A stretch of DNA of 64,000 nucleotides from NCBI RefSeq assembly GCF_008329605.1, contig NZ_NPKO01000002.1, positions 496,001 through 560,000 of the forward strand, written 5' to 3'. Of this stretch, positions 26,391 through 34,722 are shown in pieces. Numbering within the stretch: the first letter of the stretch is position 1; each line of letters opens with the position of its first letter. The stretch comes from Mycolicibacterium sp. P9-64. Lineage in GTDB: Bacteria > Actinomycetota > Actinomycetes > Mycobacteriales > Mycobacteriaceae. The position numbers and the translations under genes are program-made. The notes under the pieces were generated by a model. The model was not told the origin of the DNA. It worked only from the letters and a program-made list of their open reading frames with translations, and ran no database searches.

Positions 26391-26540
26391 ATAGTGGGGT
26401 GCGCGGGCCATGCCCGTTCACCACCGTGGCGACGCGCTGGACTGCACTACATTGCCGGCAGCTCGCCGCGGGGACCCGTCGCCGCACGGTCCCCGGCGAC
26501 GGACCCGTGGTTGCGGCGAAAGGTCGGTCGATCGAAACAA

Positions 26541-26580
26541 AAGTCACTGACGTGTGCTGAGCGACTGGCTGAGACTGGCA
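26541..26580 (+). promoter_or_regulatory. Recurrent element E, copy 1
   Basis: AAGTCACTGAC (26541-26551) followed after 17 bases by CTGAGACTGG (26569-26578). Copies at 28405 and 29968 share both blocks and their spacing of 25 to 26 bases. It lies about 150 bases before the CMD-like gene. Confidence 0.6.
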
Positions 26581-26727
26581 CCGACCTTGCGCCACCTCAC
26601 GGCAGCGCTCATGGGCGATCTGCCGAGGCAGGCAATGTCGCGGCGGTTGCCGGCAGGGGCGTGAACGTCGCGGGTGGGCATGGCTGCGGGCACGGGTGCA
26701 CGACGCTGACGACAGAAGGGCCAGGGC

Positions 26728-27357
26728 ATGAGTGAAGTGGAAACCGACGTGAGGATCTCACCCCTTCGGCCGCCGTTCTCCCCTGCCGCGGCAGCGCTTC
26801 TGCGGCGGATGACGGTGCCGGCCGGCAAGGAAGATGATCCCGTCTACGAGGCGTTCGCGGAACGTGCGCCGGCGATCTTTGCGATCCTCGCTCGCAACGA
26901 GGCGCTCGCGGAACTGATGGCTCACGTGCGGGCATTCACCCACGGCGGGTCGGGCATCCCCACCCGCGAACGCGAGCTCTTGGTTCACCGTGTGACGGCC
27001 CGGCTGAACGCGGAGTACGAGTGGTCGATGCATGCCGCCGTCTTGGGTGTCGCAGTCGGTCTGGACCAAGCCACCATCGACGCCACCGTGACAGCAGAGG
27101 GCTCTGATCCCTGCTGGGCGGGCGTCGACGCGTTGATCATCCGCCTCGTCGACGAACTGATCGACACCAACGAGGTCAGCGACGAGCTGTGGTCCGCGCT
27201 GAGCGTCCACTACGAACAATCCGAGGTGTTGTCGCTGCTCTTCCTCACCGGGCTGTACACGACCTACAGCTGGCTGGGCAACGGCGTACGCGTCCAGGTC
27301 GAGCCAGGCACCCCTCGGTTTCCGCGCAGGGCTCGCGCGCGCACGACGGTGACCTGA
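26728..27357 (+). CDS. Carboxymuconolactone decarboxylase-like protein
   Basis: A 209-residue helical protein of the AhpD/CMD fold. The family core is recognisable as the segment around ERELLVHRVTARLNAEYEWSMH (about 88-109; broken as E-R-E-L-L...E-Y-E-W-x-x-H), although the CXXC thiol motif of AhpD is missing, so a peroxidase role is unlikely. Homologues are common in degradative clusters. The ATG at 26728 is preceded by GGGCCAGGGC, a modest binding site. It follows element E copy 1 and may belong to the oxidative regulon with the two LLM genes downstream. The reaction is not assignable. Confidence 0.72.
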   Translation: MSEVETDVRISPLRPPFSPAAAALLRRMTVPAGKEDDPVYEAFAERAPAIFAILARNEALAELMAHVRAFTHGGSGIPTRERELLVHRVTARLNAEYEWSMHAAVLGVAVGLDQATIDATVTAEGSDPCWAGVDALIIRLVDELIDTNEVSDELWSALSVHYEQSEVLSLLFLTGLYTTYSWLGNGVRVQVEPGTPRFPRRARARTTVT

Positions 27358-27771
27358 AAACGGGCCATGGCCCAAAGGCATTGCGCTGCAACAAGTCAAA
27401 TGCTGCGGACACGTCGGTGGCAGCTGATGCGACACGCGGAGCGCGCACACCGTGGGAGTGCCACGGCAGGGTCGAGGTGCGGTGTCTAGCCCGTGAGTGA
27501 CCGCCGCGGCCAAGACGTCATGACGGCGCACCAAGTCCCGCAGCAGTCACACCGTTGCTGAGGGAGGTGCGGGCCTCGCCCGCATCGCGTTTCCCTCGGC
27601 GCGCGCGTGGCGAGGAACCTCAGCCCGCGGTGAAGCACGAAACCCCCGCTGCTGATGACCTCGGTGCGGGTAAAGAGGAACCGGCGCAGACGCTTTCAGC
27701 GTAGCGGTGTGGACCGGTGGTGCGCGGGCGGGTCATGGGATGGGGATGAACGTCAGCATCACGTTGGAGAT
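27358..27771. other. Intergenic region, no gene seen
   Basis: These 414 bases separate the CMD-like gene from the convergent flavin reductase gene. No RNA gene, terminator with a T-tract or convincing open frame is visible. A very short frame on the plus strand near 27745 ends at 27796 and is not supported. Confidence 0.5.
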
Positions 27772-28272
27772 CTACGCCGACGAGACGGTGCTGTAGCTGC
27801 CCCGGTGGAAGATCAGCGGAGGGCTGGCTGTCGGCGGTCGCGACAAGTCCGTCACGCGGGCCAAGACGATGTCATGGTCACCACCGTCATGGATGGCGAC
27901 GACCTCGCAGTCGACGACACCCGCGGCGCCCACGATGTGGGGGTTGCCCCACGCGGAGGGCTCCCAGGCGATGTCTGCGAGCTTGTCGGCCTTGCGCAGC
28001 GCGACCGCCGCACCCACGTCTTGCTGATGGGCCGCAAGGAAATTGACTGCGAAACTGACGCCGGTGGACCGTAGCGCCGCCCACGACGACGACGTCTTGG
28101 ACGGCAGAAACGCCACCAGGGGCGGGTCGATCGACACCGAGGTGAACGAGCCGATCGTCATGCCCAACGGTTCACCGTCGGCGCTGAGGGCGGTGACCAC
28201 CACGACACCGGTGGGGAATTCGCCCAGCACCGCTCTGAATGTGCGTGGATCGATGCGGGTGTCCAGTGCCAT
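27772..28272 (-). CDS. Flavin reductase-like protein
   Basis: A 166-residue split-barrel flavin reductase, the HpaC/DszD type. FRAVLGEFPTGVVVVTA at the start, GMTIGSFTSVSIDPPLVAF (about 37-55) and GDHDIVLARV near the C-terminus are the standard elements; the T-S-V-S-x-D-P-P segment binds FMN. It would supply reduced flavin to partner monooxygenases. The ATG at 28272 is the first where homology begins; longer frames run into the promoter of the divergent LLM gene. It is divergent from that monooxygenase, its obvious partner. Confidence 0.87.
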   Translation of the reverse strand: MALDTRIDPRTFRAVLGEFPTGVVVVTALSADGEPLGMTIGSFTSVSIDPPLVAFLPSKTSSSWAALRSTGVSFAVNFLAAHQQDVGAAVALRKADKLADIAWEPSAWGNPHIVGAAGVVDCEVVAIHDGGDHDIVLARVTDLSRPPTASPPLIFHRGSYSTVSSA

Positions 28273-28404
28273 CACGGTTGCCCTTGCTCTCGAAGCGACT
28301 CGGCCGGTATGCGCCGAGGAACGGTATCGAACAGTTAGCGGTGCAGATCGTCTGCGCGGCAAGAACATTTGTCACTCGTCGTGACCTTCTGGTGGGGACT
28401 ACCA

Positions 28405-28448
28405 AAGTCACTGACGATGTGCTTTAGGTCACTGAGACTGGCGTCACA
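28405..28448 (+). promoter_or_regulatory. Recurrent element E, copy 2
   Basis: AAGTCACTGAC (28405-28415), then GGTCACTGAGACTGG (28427-28441). The octamer GTCACTGA is repeated at 28407 and 28428, 21 bases apart, two helical turns, suggesting a protein bound twice on one face. GTCACA follows at 28443. The element ends about 30 bases before the LLM gene start. Confidence 0.65.
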
Positions 28449-28473
28449 CCACTGGCCCAACCGAAGGATGTTC

Positions 28474-29889
28474 ATGACGTCAGCCACCAGCCCCGTCCCC
28501 AGCGGTGAGGGGCGCGGCCCGAAACAGATTCTGACAAATGCGTTTTGGATGGCCTCACCGGCGCAGCACTGGACCGGCCTGTGGGCCCACCCGGACTCCA
28601 CCAGTGAGAACTACAACGAGTTGGGCTTTTGGCTCGACTTGGCGCGCACCGCCGAGCGTGGCCTGATCGACGCAGTGTTCATGGCCGACGGGATCGGCGT
28701 CCTGGACGTCTACGAGGGCAAGCCGGACGCGGTGATGCGGGCAGGGGGCATGTTCCCGGCCAACGACCCGATGATGGTGATCCCGGCGATGGCCGCGGTG
28801 ACCGAGAACCTTGGATTCGGCATCACCGGCAACACCTCGTATGAGACGCCGTATCTGCTGGCCCGACGGTTCTCCACGTTGGACCACCTCACCCGCGGGC
28901 GCGTCAGCTGGAACGTCGTGACCGGCTGCTTCACCTCGGTGCCCAAGACCATGGGCACCGAACCGGTGCGCCACGACCAGCGGTATGACTTCGCCGATGA
29001 GTACATGGACTTGATGTACAAGCTGTGGGAGCAAAGCTGGGAAGACGGTGCCGTGCTGCGCGACAAGGAGGGAGGCGTCTTCGTCGACCCGTCGCGGGTG
29101 CACCCGGTGCATCACGAAGGCCGGTATCCCTGCGAGGGGATCTACGTGTGCGAACCCTCGCCGCAGCGCACCCCGTATCTGTACTCGGCGGGCGCCTCCG
29201 CGCGTGGGGTGGCCTTCGCCGGCAAGCATGCTGAAGCGGTCTTCTTCGCCGCCCACGACAAGGCCTATGGGCGCCAGCTCGTCGACGGCTACCGCCAGGC
29301 AGCAGTGGACGCGGGTCGCGCCGCCGACGACATCAAGATCTTCAACGCGATTACGATCATCGTCGCGCCGACGGAGGCCGAGGCCCGCGACATCGAGGCC
29401 GAATGTCGCCAGTACAGCAACAGCACGGGCAACCTGGCGATGCTCTCCGGCCTGGCCGGGGTGGATCTGTCGAAGTACGGCTGGGACGACCCGATCGAGT
29501 ACGTCGAGAGCAACGCCATCCAGTCGCTGGTCGATGCGATGACACCGGAGAAGGGTGGCCGCGCCGTGCGGCTGCGCGAGCTGGCCGAATTCACCGGTCT
29601 GCCCGGGCGCGACGCCTATGTGGTGGGGTCGACCGCCCAGGTCTGTGACGAGCTGATCTCCTGGGTCGACGAAGTCGGTATCGACGGCTTCAATTTGGTT
29701 CGCACCATCGAGCCGCGCGGCCTGCAGTCCTTCGTCGACCTGGTGGTACCCGAACTGCAGAACCGGGGCCGCTACAAGACCGAGTACGCACAGGGGACGT
29801 TGCGCCAGAAGATGGGCGCTGCCAGCCCCCGTCTCCCCGACACTCACCACGGCGCATCATTTCGGCCGCTCACGGCGGGCCGGGCATAG
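28474..29889 (+). CDS. LLM-class FMNH2-dependent monooxygenase (NtaA/SnaA/DszA type)
   Basis: A 471-residue flavin monooxygenase of the nitrilotriacetate / dibenzothiophene-sulfone type. Family elements include NAFWMASPAQHWTGLW at the start, the segment GRVSWNVVTG, and the conserved RHDQRYDFADEYMDL helix. The usual family length is 440 to 470. Such enzymes need FMNH2 from a separate reductase and cleave C-N or C-S bonds, or hydroxylate. The start at 28474 has GAAGGA six bases ahead; ATG 28468 is an alternative. The divergent flavin reductase gene is the expected partner. Its own substrate cannot be told from sequence. Confidence 0.88.
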   Translation: MTSATSPVPSGEGRGPKQILTNAFWMASPAQHWTGLWAHPDSTSENYNELGFWLDLARTAERGLIDAVFMADGIGVLDVYEGKPDAVMRAGGMFPANDPMMVIPAMAAVTENLGFGITGNTSYETPYLLARRFSTLDHLTRGRVSWNVVTGCFTSVPKTMGTEPVRHDQRYDFADEYMDLMYKLWEQSWEDGAVLRDKEGGVFVDPSRVHPVHHEGRYPCEGIYVCEPSPQRTPYLYSAGASARGVAFAGKHAEAVFFAAHDKAYGRQLVDGYRQAAVDAGRAADDIKIFNAITIIVAPTEAEARDIEAECRQYSNSTGNLAMLSGLAGVDLSKYGWDDPIEYVESNAIQSLVDAMTPEKGGRAVRLRELAEFTGLPGRDAYVVGSTAQVCDELISWVDEVGIDGFNLVRTIEPRGLQSFVDLVVPELQNRGRYKTEYAQGTLRQKMGAASPRLPDTHHGASFRPLTAGRA

Positions 29890-29967
29890 AAACCCCAGCT
29901 ACACACGCACCCACCCCGTGGTCGCACCGGCGGGAGCCTGACCGCCGAACGTGCCAGCGGACTACCG

Positions 29968-30014
29968 AAGTTACAGACGCCTGTGGCGCCGCTCACTGAG
30001 ACTGGTGTTACAGA
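29968..30014 (+). promoter_or_regulatory. Recurrent element E, copy 3
   Basis: AAGTTACAGAC (29968-29978), then CTCACTGAGACTGG (29992-30005), and a further GTTACAGA at 30007-30014. The repeated octamer has the form GTYACWGA. It ends about 20 bases before the second LLM gene. The 12 bases CACTGAGACTGG are identical to copy 2. Confidence 0.65.
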
Positions 30015-30034
30015 TCGCCGATGGAAGGACCTAG

Positions 30035-31216
30035 ATGAACGCCGTGAGCAATCCCATTTACAACGACAATCGCCTCAAACTGGGCATCTTCTGTACCAAC
30101 GGCGGTGGTGCGAACCTGACGCTGGTGCCCGAGGCGACGCGGACGTCATGGGATTTCGCCTTGCGCACCGCGCGAGTGGCCGACCAAGCCGGTTACGAAG
30201 CGGTGGTGCCGTTCTCCCGCTGGAAGGGCTACCCGCCGAATCGGCCCGAGCACTATTCCGGTGAGGTGTTCGATCCGTTCACCTTCGCGGCAGGCATCGC
30301 TCAAGCCACCGAGCACGTCGGCATCTTCGCCACCTCACACGCCCCCACGATCCACCCGATCGTCGTCGCCAAGCAGTCGGCCACGGTCGACGCCATCTCC
30401 GGTGGACGCTTCTCGCTCAACGTCGTGGCCGGATGGAACAAGCCGGAGCTCGACATGTTCGGTGCCGACATGCGCCAGCACGAACAGCGGTACGCGCAAC
30501 TGGCGGAATGGGTCAAAGTGCTTCGTCTGCTGTGGTCCGAGCGCGAGGAGTTCGACTTCGACGGCGACTTCTACACCATCCGGGGAGCGGTCTCCCAGCC
30601 CAAGCCGATCCAGAAGCGCCCACCGCTGATGAACGCGGGCACCTCGGCCGCCGGCGCCCGGTTCGCCACCGAGAACGCCGACCTGTGTTTCGTGCTCTTA
30701 CAGAGCGAAGACGAGTCACAGATCAAAGCCCAAGTGGACCAGTACAAGAACCAGGCCCGCAACGAGTTCGGCCGCGAGGTCAAGGTGTGGGTGCAGTGTT
30801 TCGTCGTGCAGCGTGACAGTCAGGGCGAAGCCGACGACTACCTGCAGCGCTACGCCGTTGACTATCAGGATCGGGAAGGGGTTGACGCCTGGATGTCGTT
30901 GGTGATGGCCAACACCCAGGGGATACCCCCGGAGGTGCTGCAGCAGCTGCGCCTGCGGTTCGCTGCCGGATGCGGCGGCTACCCCTTGGTCGGGACCACG
31001 GAAAGGATCGGCCGCGAACTGGAGAAGCTTTCCCGCGCCGGTCTCGACGGGGTGCTGTTGACCTGGGTCGACTACGACCAGGGCATGGCACAGTTCAACC
31101 GCACGGTCCTGCCGGCCCTGGAAGTGGCTGGCCTGCGCCAGCCGTTTCGCCCGTCCGCCGGCAGCAATGGGCTGCGCCGCGACGAGCATTCGCTCCACAC
31201 CGTCGGTGCCGTGTGA
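30035..31216 (+). CDS. LLM-class monooxygenase, RutA/SfnG-like
   Basis: A 393-residue FMN-dependent monooxygenase. The N-terminal GIFCTNGGGAN is close to that of pyrimidine oxygenase RutA and dimethylsulfone monooxygenase SfnG, and GGRFSLNVVAGWNKPELDMFG (broken as G-R-F-S-L-N-V-V-A-G-W...E) is the FMN region of the SsuD/RutA branch. It would use FMNH2 and oxygen to open a ring or cleave a C-S or C-N bond. The ATG at 30035 follows GGAAGGA. It lies 145 bases after the DszA-type gene and has its own element E. Two LLM oxygenases in one regulon suggest two successive oxidations. Confidence 0.87.
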   Translation: MNAVSNPIYNDNRLKLGIFCTNGGGANLTLVPEATRTSWDFALRTARVADQAGYEAVVPFSRWKGYPPNRPEHYSGEVFDPFTFAAGIAQATEHVGIFATSHAPTIHPIVVAKQSATVDAISGGRFSLNVVAGWNKPELDMFGADMRQHEQRYAQLAEWVKVLRLLWSEREEFDFDGDFYTIRGAVSQPKPIQKRPPLMNAGTSAAGARFATENADLCFVLLQSEDESQIKAQVDQYKNQARNEFGREVKVWVQCFVVQRDSQGEADDYLQRYAVDYQDREGVDAWMSLVMANTQGIPPEVLQQLRLRFAAGCGGYPLVGTTERIGRELEKLSRAGLDGVLLTWVDYDQGMAQFNRTVLPALEVAGLRQPFRPSAGSNGLRRDEHSLHTVGAV

Positions 31217-31297
31217 GCAGCGATCCAACAGCGTGTAGCCACAACGATTGATGCGTCAACGCACGCACCAGTCGCACGATAGAAAGGCCGTTACCCA

Positions 31298-31996
31298 ATG
31301 CCAAAGTTGATGGCGCCGCGCAGCGCTCATAGCGCGTTGATGACCAGCACGCTCATGACGGAGACCCTGGGCGGTGTCGATGATCGGAGTGCAGATCGAC
31401 CTGAGGCGCTGAGTGTGCCCCGCACCATGCACCAGTCGCAGAGCCTTTTGGCTACCGGCGTGGGACACAACCGTTCCGTCGCCGCGCCATTCATCGCCAT
31501 GCTGCCGTTCGACATCGACGTCGATCCCAGCATCCTTGGCCCCGAACAACGTCTGTGGGCAAGCAAACCCGTTCTGGGAGTGCCTCATCGGCCACCGTCG
31601 ATCGATGTGGGCGGGATGCTCTGTGATTGCGTCCGTGTTCAGGCGACCGATTTGCGGGACGCGCGCCGCCAGGCCCAGCAGGCCCGTGAGAACAGACGAG
31701 ACGGTGATGGCGACACCGTCGCGGTCGTCGTCGACATCGAAGTGCTCATCGGCCAGACGTCGGCTGACGCGCGGGCATCGCTGGCTCAGCGGGGCAGTCG
31801 TGGCGTCACCGATGATCGGCGACCACCGCCCATGAGGTATGTCGGGACGGCCTCCGGTCTGCGGTCACTCATCGACGACATCCACACGCTGAGGATCGCC
31901 GACGGCGTCATGTTGTTGCCGCTGGGTGGGGCCAGCATGATCTACGATCTCATCGGCGACGTCCTGTGCACACTGAACATGGCTCCCGTGGATTGA
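31298..31996 (+). pseudogene. Degenerate LLM-like frame
   Basis: An open frame of 232 residues whose second half resembles the C-terminal part of LLM oxidoreductases: TVAVVVDIEVLIGQTSADAR, then YVGTASGLRSLIDDI and ADGVMLLPLGG. The first half lacks the N-terminal flavin-binding barrel entirely and is of odd composition. It is most likely a truncated and partly scrambled fourth LLM gene still open by chance. A short expressed protein cannot be excluded. It directly follows the RutA/SfnG-like gene. Confidence 0.45.
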
Positions 31997-32359
31997 TCCG
32001 GCGCTCCGTCAAGCCAACCCCACAAATCTCCAATGCTGCAGGATAGAGCGATATTTCGGGTAGGCGGGCAACACACCATCAGTGTGGCGGGATCGACCAC
32101 GTGACGAGGACGCCAACACGGATCGTCGTTCGGTGCCTCGGTGACAGATGTCAAGCATGACCTCGGCGTAAATGGGAATTAATCTGTGACGCAACCACAT
32201 TGACGACGATGAGATGACGCTACACACCGACGGGTGGACGGTGAGTCTCACCGCGGGCTATCGATTGTGAGGGGCCGTTTCGCGATCGCCACACAGGGTC
32301 CGCCATGGCATGACGGGCCGAACCTAAGAATGTCGGACAACAACTCAAAGGAGATTTAC
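31997..32359. other. Intergenic region, no gene seen
   Basis: These 363 bases have visibly lower GC than the neighbours and no supported reading frame. The right end holds the strong AAGGAG site of the ABM gene. No operator repeat is obvious. Confidence 0.5.
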
Positions 32360-32653
32360 ATGTCTGTCGCTGCACTTCTCGAACTGCGGTTCAAGAGCGA
32401 ATCCGTCGCGGAGGCAACGGAAGTGTTTCGCCGTGAACTGGTCGTCACGCGGGCGTTGGCCGGCCACGTCCGCACGGAGGTCCTCGTCGACCCCGACGAT
32501 GACGCGCATTGGATCATCCATTTGGTGTGGGAGTCCGTTGAGGCCGAACAGGCTTACACCGCATTTCGTGCAGGGGAGGGCAAGATCACCGAACTGCCAG
32601 GACTGCTCGCCGCCCCGCCGGTGAAGACCATCTTCACCGTCTCCGACATCTGA
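32360..32653 (+). CDS. ABM-domain small protein
   Basis: A 97-residue antibiotic-biosynthesis-monooxygenase-type ferredoxin-like protein. The pattern of an N-terminal LLELRFK strand, a helix with R and L, VLVDPDDDAHWIIHLVWES and a C-terminal helix is typical of these dimeric proteins. They oxidise quinol-like compounds without cofactors or degrade haem, and many are of unknown role in degradation clusters. The ATG at 32360 has a perfect AAGGAG seven bases upstream. It is the second small barrel protein in the window, next to the EthD-like gene at 3827. Confidence 0.78.
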   Translation: MSVAALLELRFKSESVAEATEVFRRELVVTRALAGHVRTEVLVDPDDDAHWIIHLVWESVEAEQAYTAFRAGEGKITELPGLLAAPPVKTIFTVSDI

Positions 32654-32942
32654 GGACAGGGGCATAGTCGGATCCCGCGACGCCGGCTGCGTTCGATGGC
32701 CTCCTCGTCGAGCGCAGCCCGCACCCGGGGCCGCGCCCGACTGAAGGCCGGGAACGTGGGCTGGCGCAGACGGGGTGCTGAGGACCGGGGCAGCACGCCC
32801 CACGCAGCGGACGGCCCGGGTACGAGCCGCGACCGATTGAGCTGTATCGGGCCTCGGGCAGGGTGGGGCATCCAATCCGCCTCGCAGCGGCGGTGATTCG
32901 GAGTGCGAGGCCCAGCACGGTCAGCGTCGGGCAAAGGGTCGT

Positions 32943-33815
32943 TCAGGCGGTGGGGGCCTCGATGCAGAGCTGCTTGATGACTCCGACACCTTCGATGCGG
33001 CTGACCACCGTGTCGCCGGGTGAGAGGTAACGCGGGGGTGTCCGGCCCACCCCGACACCGGACGGTGTTCCGGTGAAGACGACGTCCCCCGGTGACAACG
33101 GGCAGATGCTCGACAGCGTGGCGATGAGTTCGGGTATCGACCAGATCATTTCCGATGTGCGGCCCTTCTGGACCTGTTCGCCGTTGATTTCGCAGATCAG
33201 TTCGAGATCGTCGCGGTTGGCGAGTTCATCGGGGGTGACCAACCACGGTCCGATGGGCCCGAAACCGGTGTAGGACTTACCGAGCGAGAATTGCGGTGCG
33301 GCGCCTACGAATTGGACGGTGCGTTCGGAGTAGTCCTGTCCGACTGCGACGCCGGCGATGTGATACCACGCATCAGACTGGTGGATGTGTGAGCCGCCGG
33401 AACCGATGACGGCGACCAGTTCGACTTCCCAATCCACCGTCGCGCCCACCAGCGGCACGGGGTCGAAGGGCCCCGAGAGGCACGACTGGTATTTGGTGAA
33501 TGTCGGCGGGACCAGCCCCCGCTCGCTGACGAGGTTCGCCTCCTGCGCGTGTTCGGCATAGTTCAGGCCGATGGCGAAGAGTTGAGACGGCCGCGGTGCT
33601 GGATTGCCGAGCAGCGCCGGGTCGATGGGTTCGCCGGCGTTCTTCGCGACAGCTGACTCCCAATCCCGAAAGTCGTCCCACACGGGGTACAGCGAGACGA
33701 TGTCGCTGGAAAAGCGTCCCTCGCTCGCCGCCGCCACGTCGATACCTCGCGCAGCATCGTCGAGGTCGTCCCCCGTCACGATGGTCGCTCTGCCGTTCAC
33801 TGCCGCTATTCGCAC
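32943..33815 (-). CDS. Fumarylacetoacetate hydrolase-family protein
   Basis: A 290-residue FAH-fold enzyme. The conserved FAIGLNYAEHAQE (about 85-97) is the family entrance motif, VDWEVELVAVIG carries metal-binding acidic residues, and the C-terminal GDVVFTGTPSGVGVGR is diagnostic. Members hydrolyse C-C bonds of acylpyruvates or decarboxylate/isomerise hydroxymuconate-type intermediates. The start used is a GTG at 33815, where family homology (VRIAAVNGR) begins; the longer frame reads into the divergent gntR promoter. It probably performs a late step after ring opening and is likely to be controlled by the divergent GntR. Confidence 0.85.
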   Translation of the reverse strand: MRIAAVNGRATIVTGDDLDDAARGIDVAAASEGRFSSDIVSLYPVWDDFRDWESAVAKNAGEPIDPALLGNPAPRPSQLFAIGLNYAEHAQEANLVSERGLVPPTFTKYQSCLSGPFDPVPLVGATVDWEVELVAVIGSGGSHIHQSDAWYHIAGVAVGQDYSERTVQFVGAAPQFSLGKSYTGFGPIGPWLVTPDELANRDDLELICEINGEQVQKGRTSEMIWSIPELIATLSSICPLSPGDVVFTGTPSGVGVGRTPPRYLSPGDTVVSRIEGVGVIKQLCIEAPTA

Positions 33816-33880
33816 TATCTGTCCCGTCGGTGTAGAGCCGCCCGACCCGCAACTCAAGAAGGGCGTTTTCGCAGAGTCAA

Positions 33881-33898
33881 CAAAATATCGCAATTTTG
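33881..33898. promoter_or_regulatory. Operator-like inverted repeat between FAH and gntR genes
   Basis: CAAAAT, six bases, ATTTTG: a perfect 6-base inverted repeat in an AT-rich patch in the middle of the 115-base divergent intergenic region. It is the natural candidate for binding by the GntR encoded at 33931. Confidence 0.55.
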
Positions 33899-33930
33899 CC
33901 AAATGTGCGAGTTTCTGGTGTACTTCGGAC

Positions 33931-34611
33931 ATGATTCGGCCCACGCGCGTGGACGACGCGTACAACCGGCTGCGCGCGGCCATCTTGCACGGCCGGCACC
34001 GTCCGGGCAGCCGGCTGCTGCTGACTGCTCTGTGCGTGGAATACGAGATCAGCAGCGGCGTGCTTCGGGAGGTGTTGCCTCGACTGCTGGGCGAAGGGCT
34101 CGTCGTCGCCGAGCCGCAACGCGGATTTCGTGTCGTCGAGGTGTCGGCCGAGGACCTGCGCGCATTGACCGAATCCCGCGTCCTCGTCGAGGCGGCAGCT
34201 CTGCGTCAAGCGATCAACTGCGGCGATCTGCAGTGGGAGTCCGCGTTGGTCGCAGCCCATCACACCCTGACCGGTCAGTCGCTGCGCGCCGAGGACGGTT
34301 CACTGCGGCGGGAGTGGTTCGTCGCGCATAGTGATTTCCACCGCGCCCTGCTCGCCGGCAGTCCCAATCACCGCCTGCAGGAAATCGCCGATCGGCTCCG
34401 CGACGCCACGGAAATCTATCGGTACTGGTCTGAATCGATCGGCGATGACCATGATCGTGACATCGCCGGCGAGCATGCCAGCATTCTCGAGGCCACGCTG
34501 GCGCGCGACGCGGAGCGTGCCGTCGCCCTGTTGACATCGCACTACGAACGTACGAGAGACATTCTGCTGCGCGTACAGAACGAGGCGGGCATTGCAGAGC
34601 AGGCGGGATGA
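33931..34611 (+). CDS. GntR-family (FCD) transcriptional regulator, second copy
   Basis: A 226-residue FadR-type regulator: winged helix (about 5-70, with SSGVLREVLPRLLGEGL) and FCD domain containing HSDFHRALL and a late histidine triad region. It differs clearly from the GntR at 1280, so it should recognise another operator. It is divergent from the FAH gene across a palindromic AT-rich patch and upstream of the F420/LLM gene on the same strand, which mark its probable targets. The ATG at 33931 is chosen since the helix-turn-helix starts within ten residues; no clear binding site precedes it. Confidence 0.87.
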   Translation: MIRPTRVDDAYNRLRAAILHGRHRPGSRLLLTALCVEYEISSGVLREVLPRLLGEGLVVAEPQRGFRVVEVSAEDLRALTESRVLVEAAALRQAINCGDLQWESALVAAHHTLTGQSLRAEDGSLRREWFVAHSDFHRALLAGSPNHRLQEIADRLRDATEIYRYWSESIGDDHDRDIAGEHASILEATLARDAERAVALLTSHYERTRDILLRVQNEAGIAEQAG

Positions 34612-34722
34612 CCACCGAGACCGCTGCCCCGCCGATGCAGCGGCGCGCCGGGACCATCGACACCTCGTGACGCGCCGCCCGGGTTGCCACATATCCACCA
34701 CCACAAAGGGATTGAGTCACAC

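Noticed and set aside
13781..26400. Search for integrase, transposase or tRNA attachment site bounding the defence island
   Set aside because: None is visible; the only tRNA is 18 kb away and no direct repeats at both edges were found by eye.
26575..26590. Exact sigma-54-like TGGCAC N5 TTGC sequence within element E copy 1
   Set aside because: Mycobacteria lack sigma-54, and the match is not kept in copies 2 and 3 of the element.
33895..33925. TTGCCA followed by GGTGTAC upstream of the second gntR, resembling the four-copy GntR box
   Set aside because: The TGCACACAAT block and the fixed spacing are absent, and the region has its own palindrome CAAAAT N6 ATTTTG.
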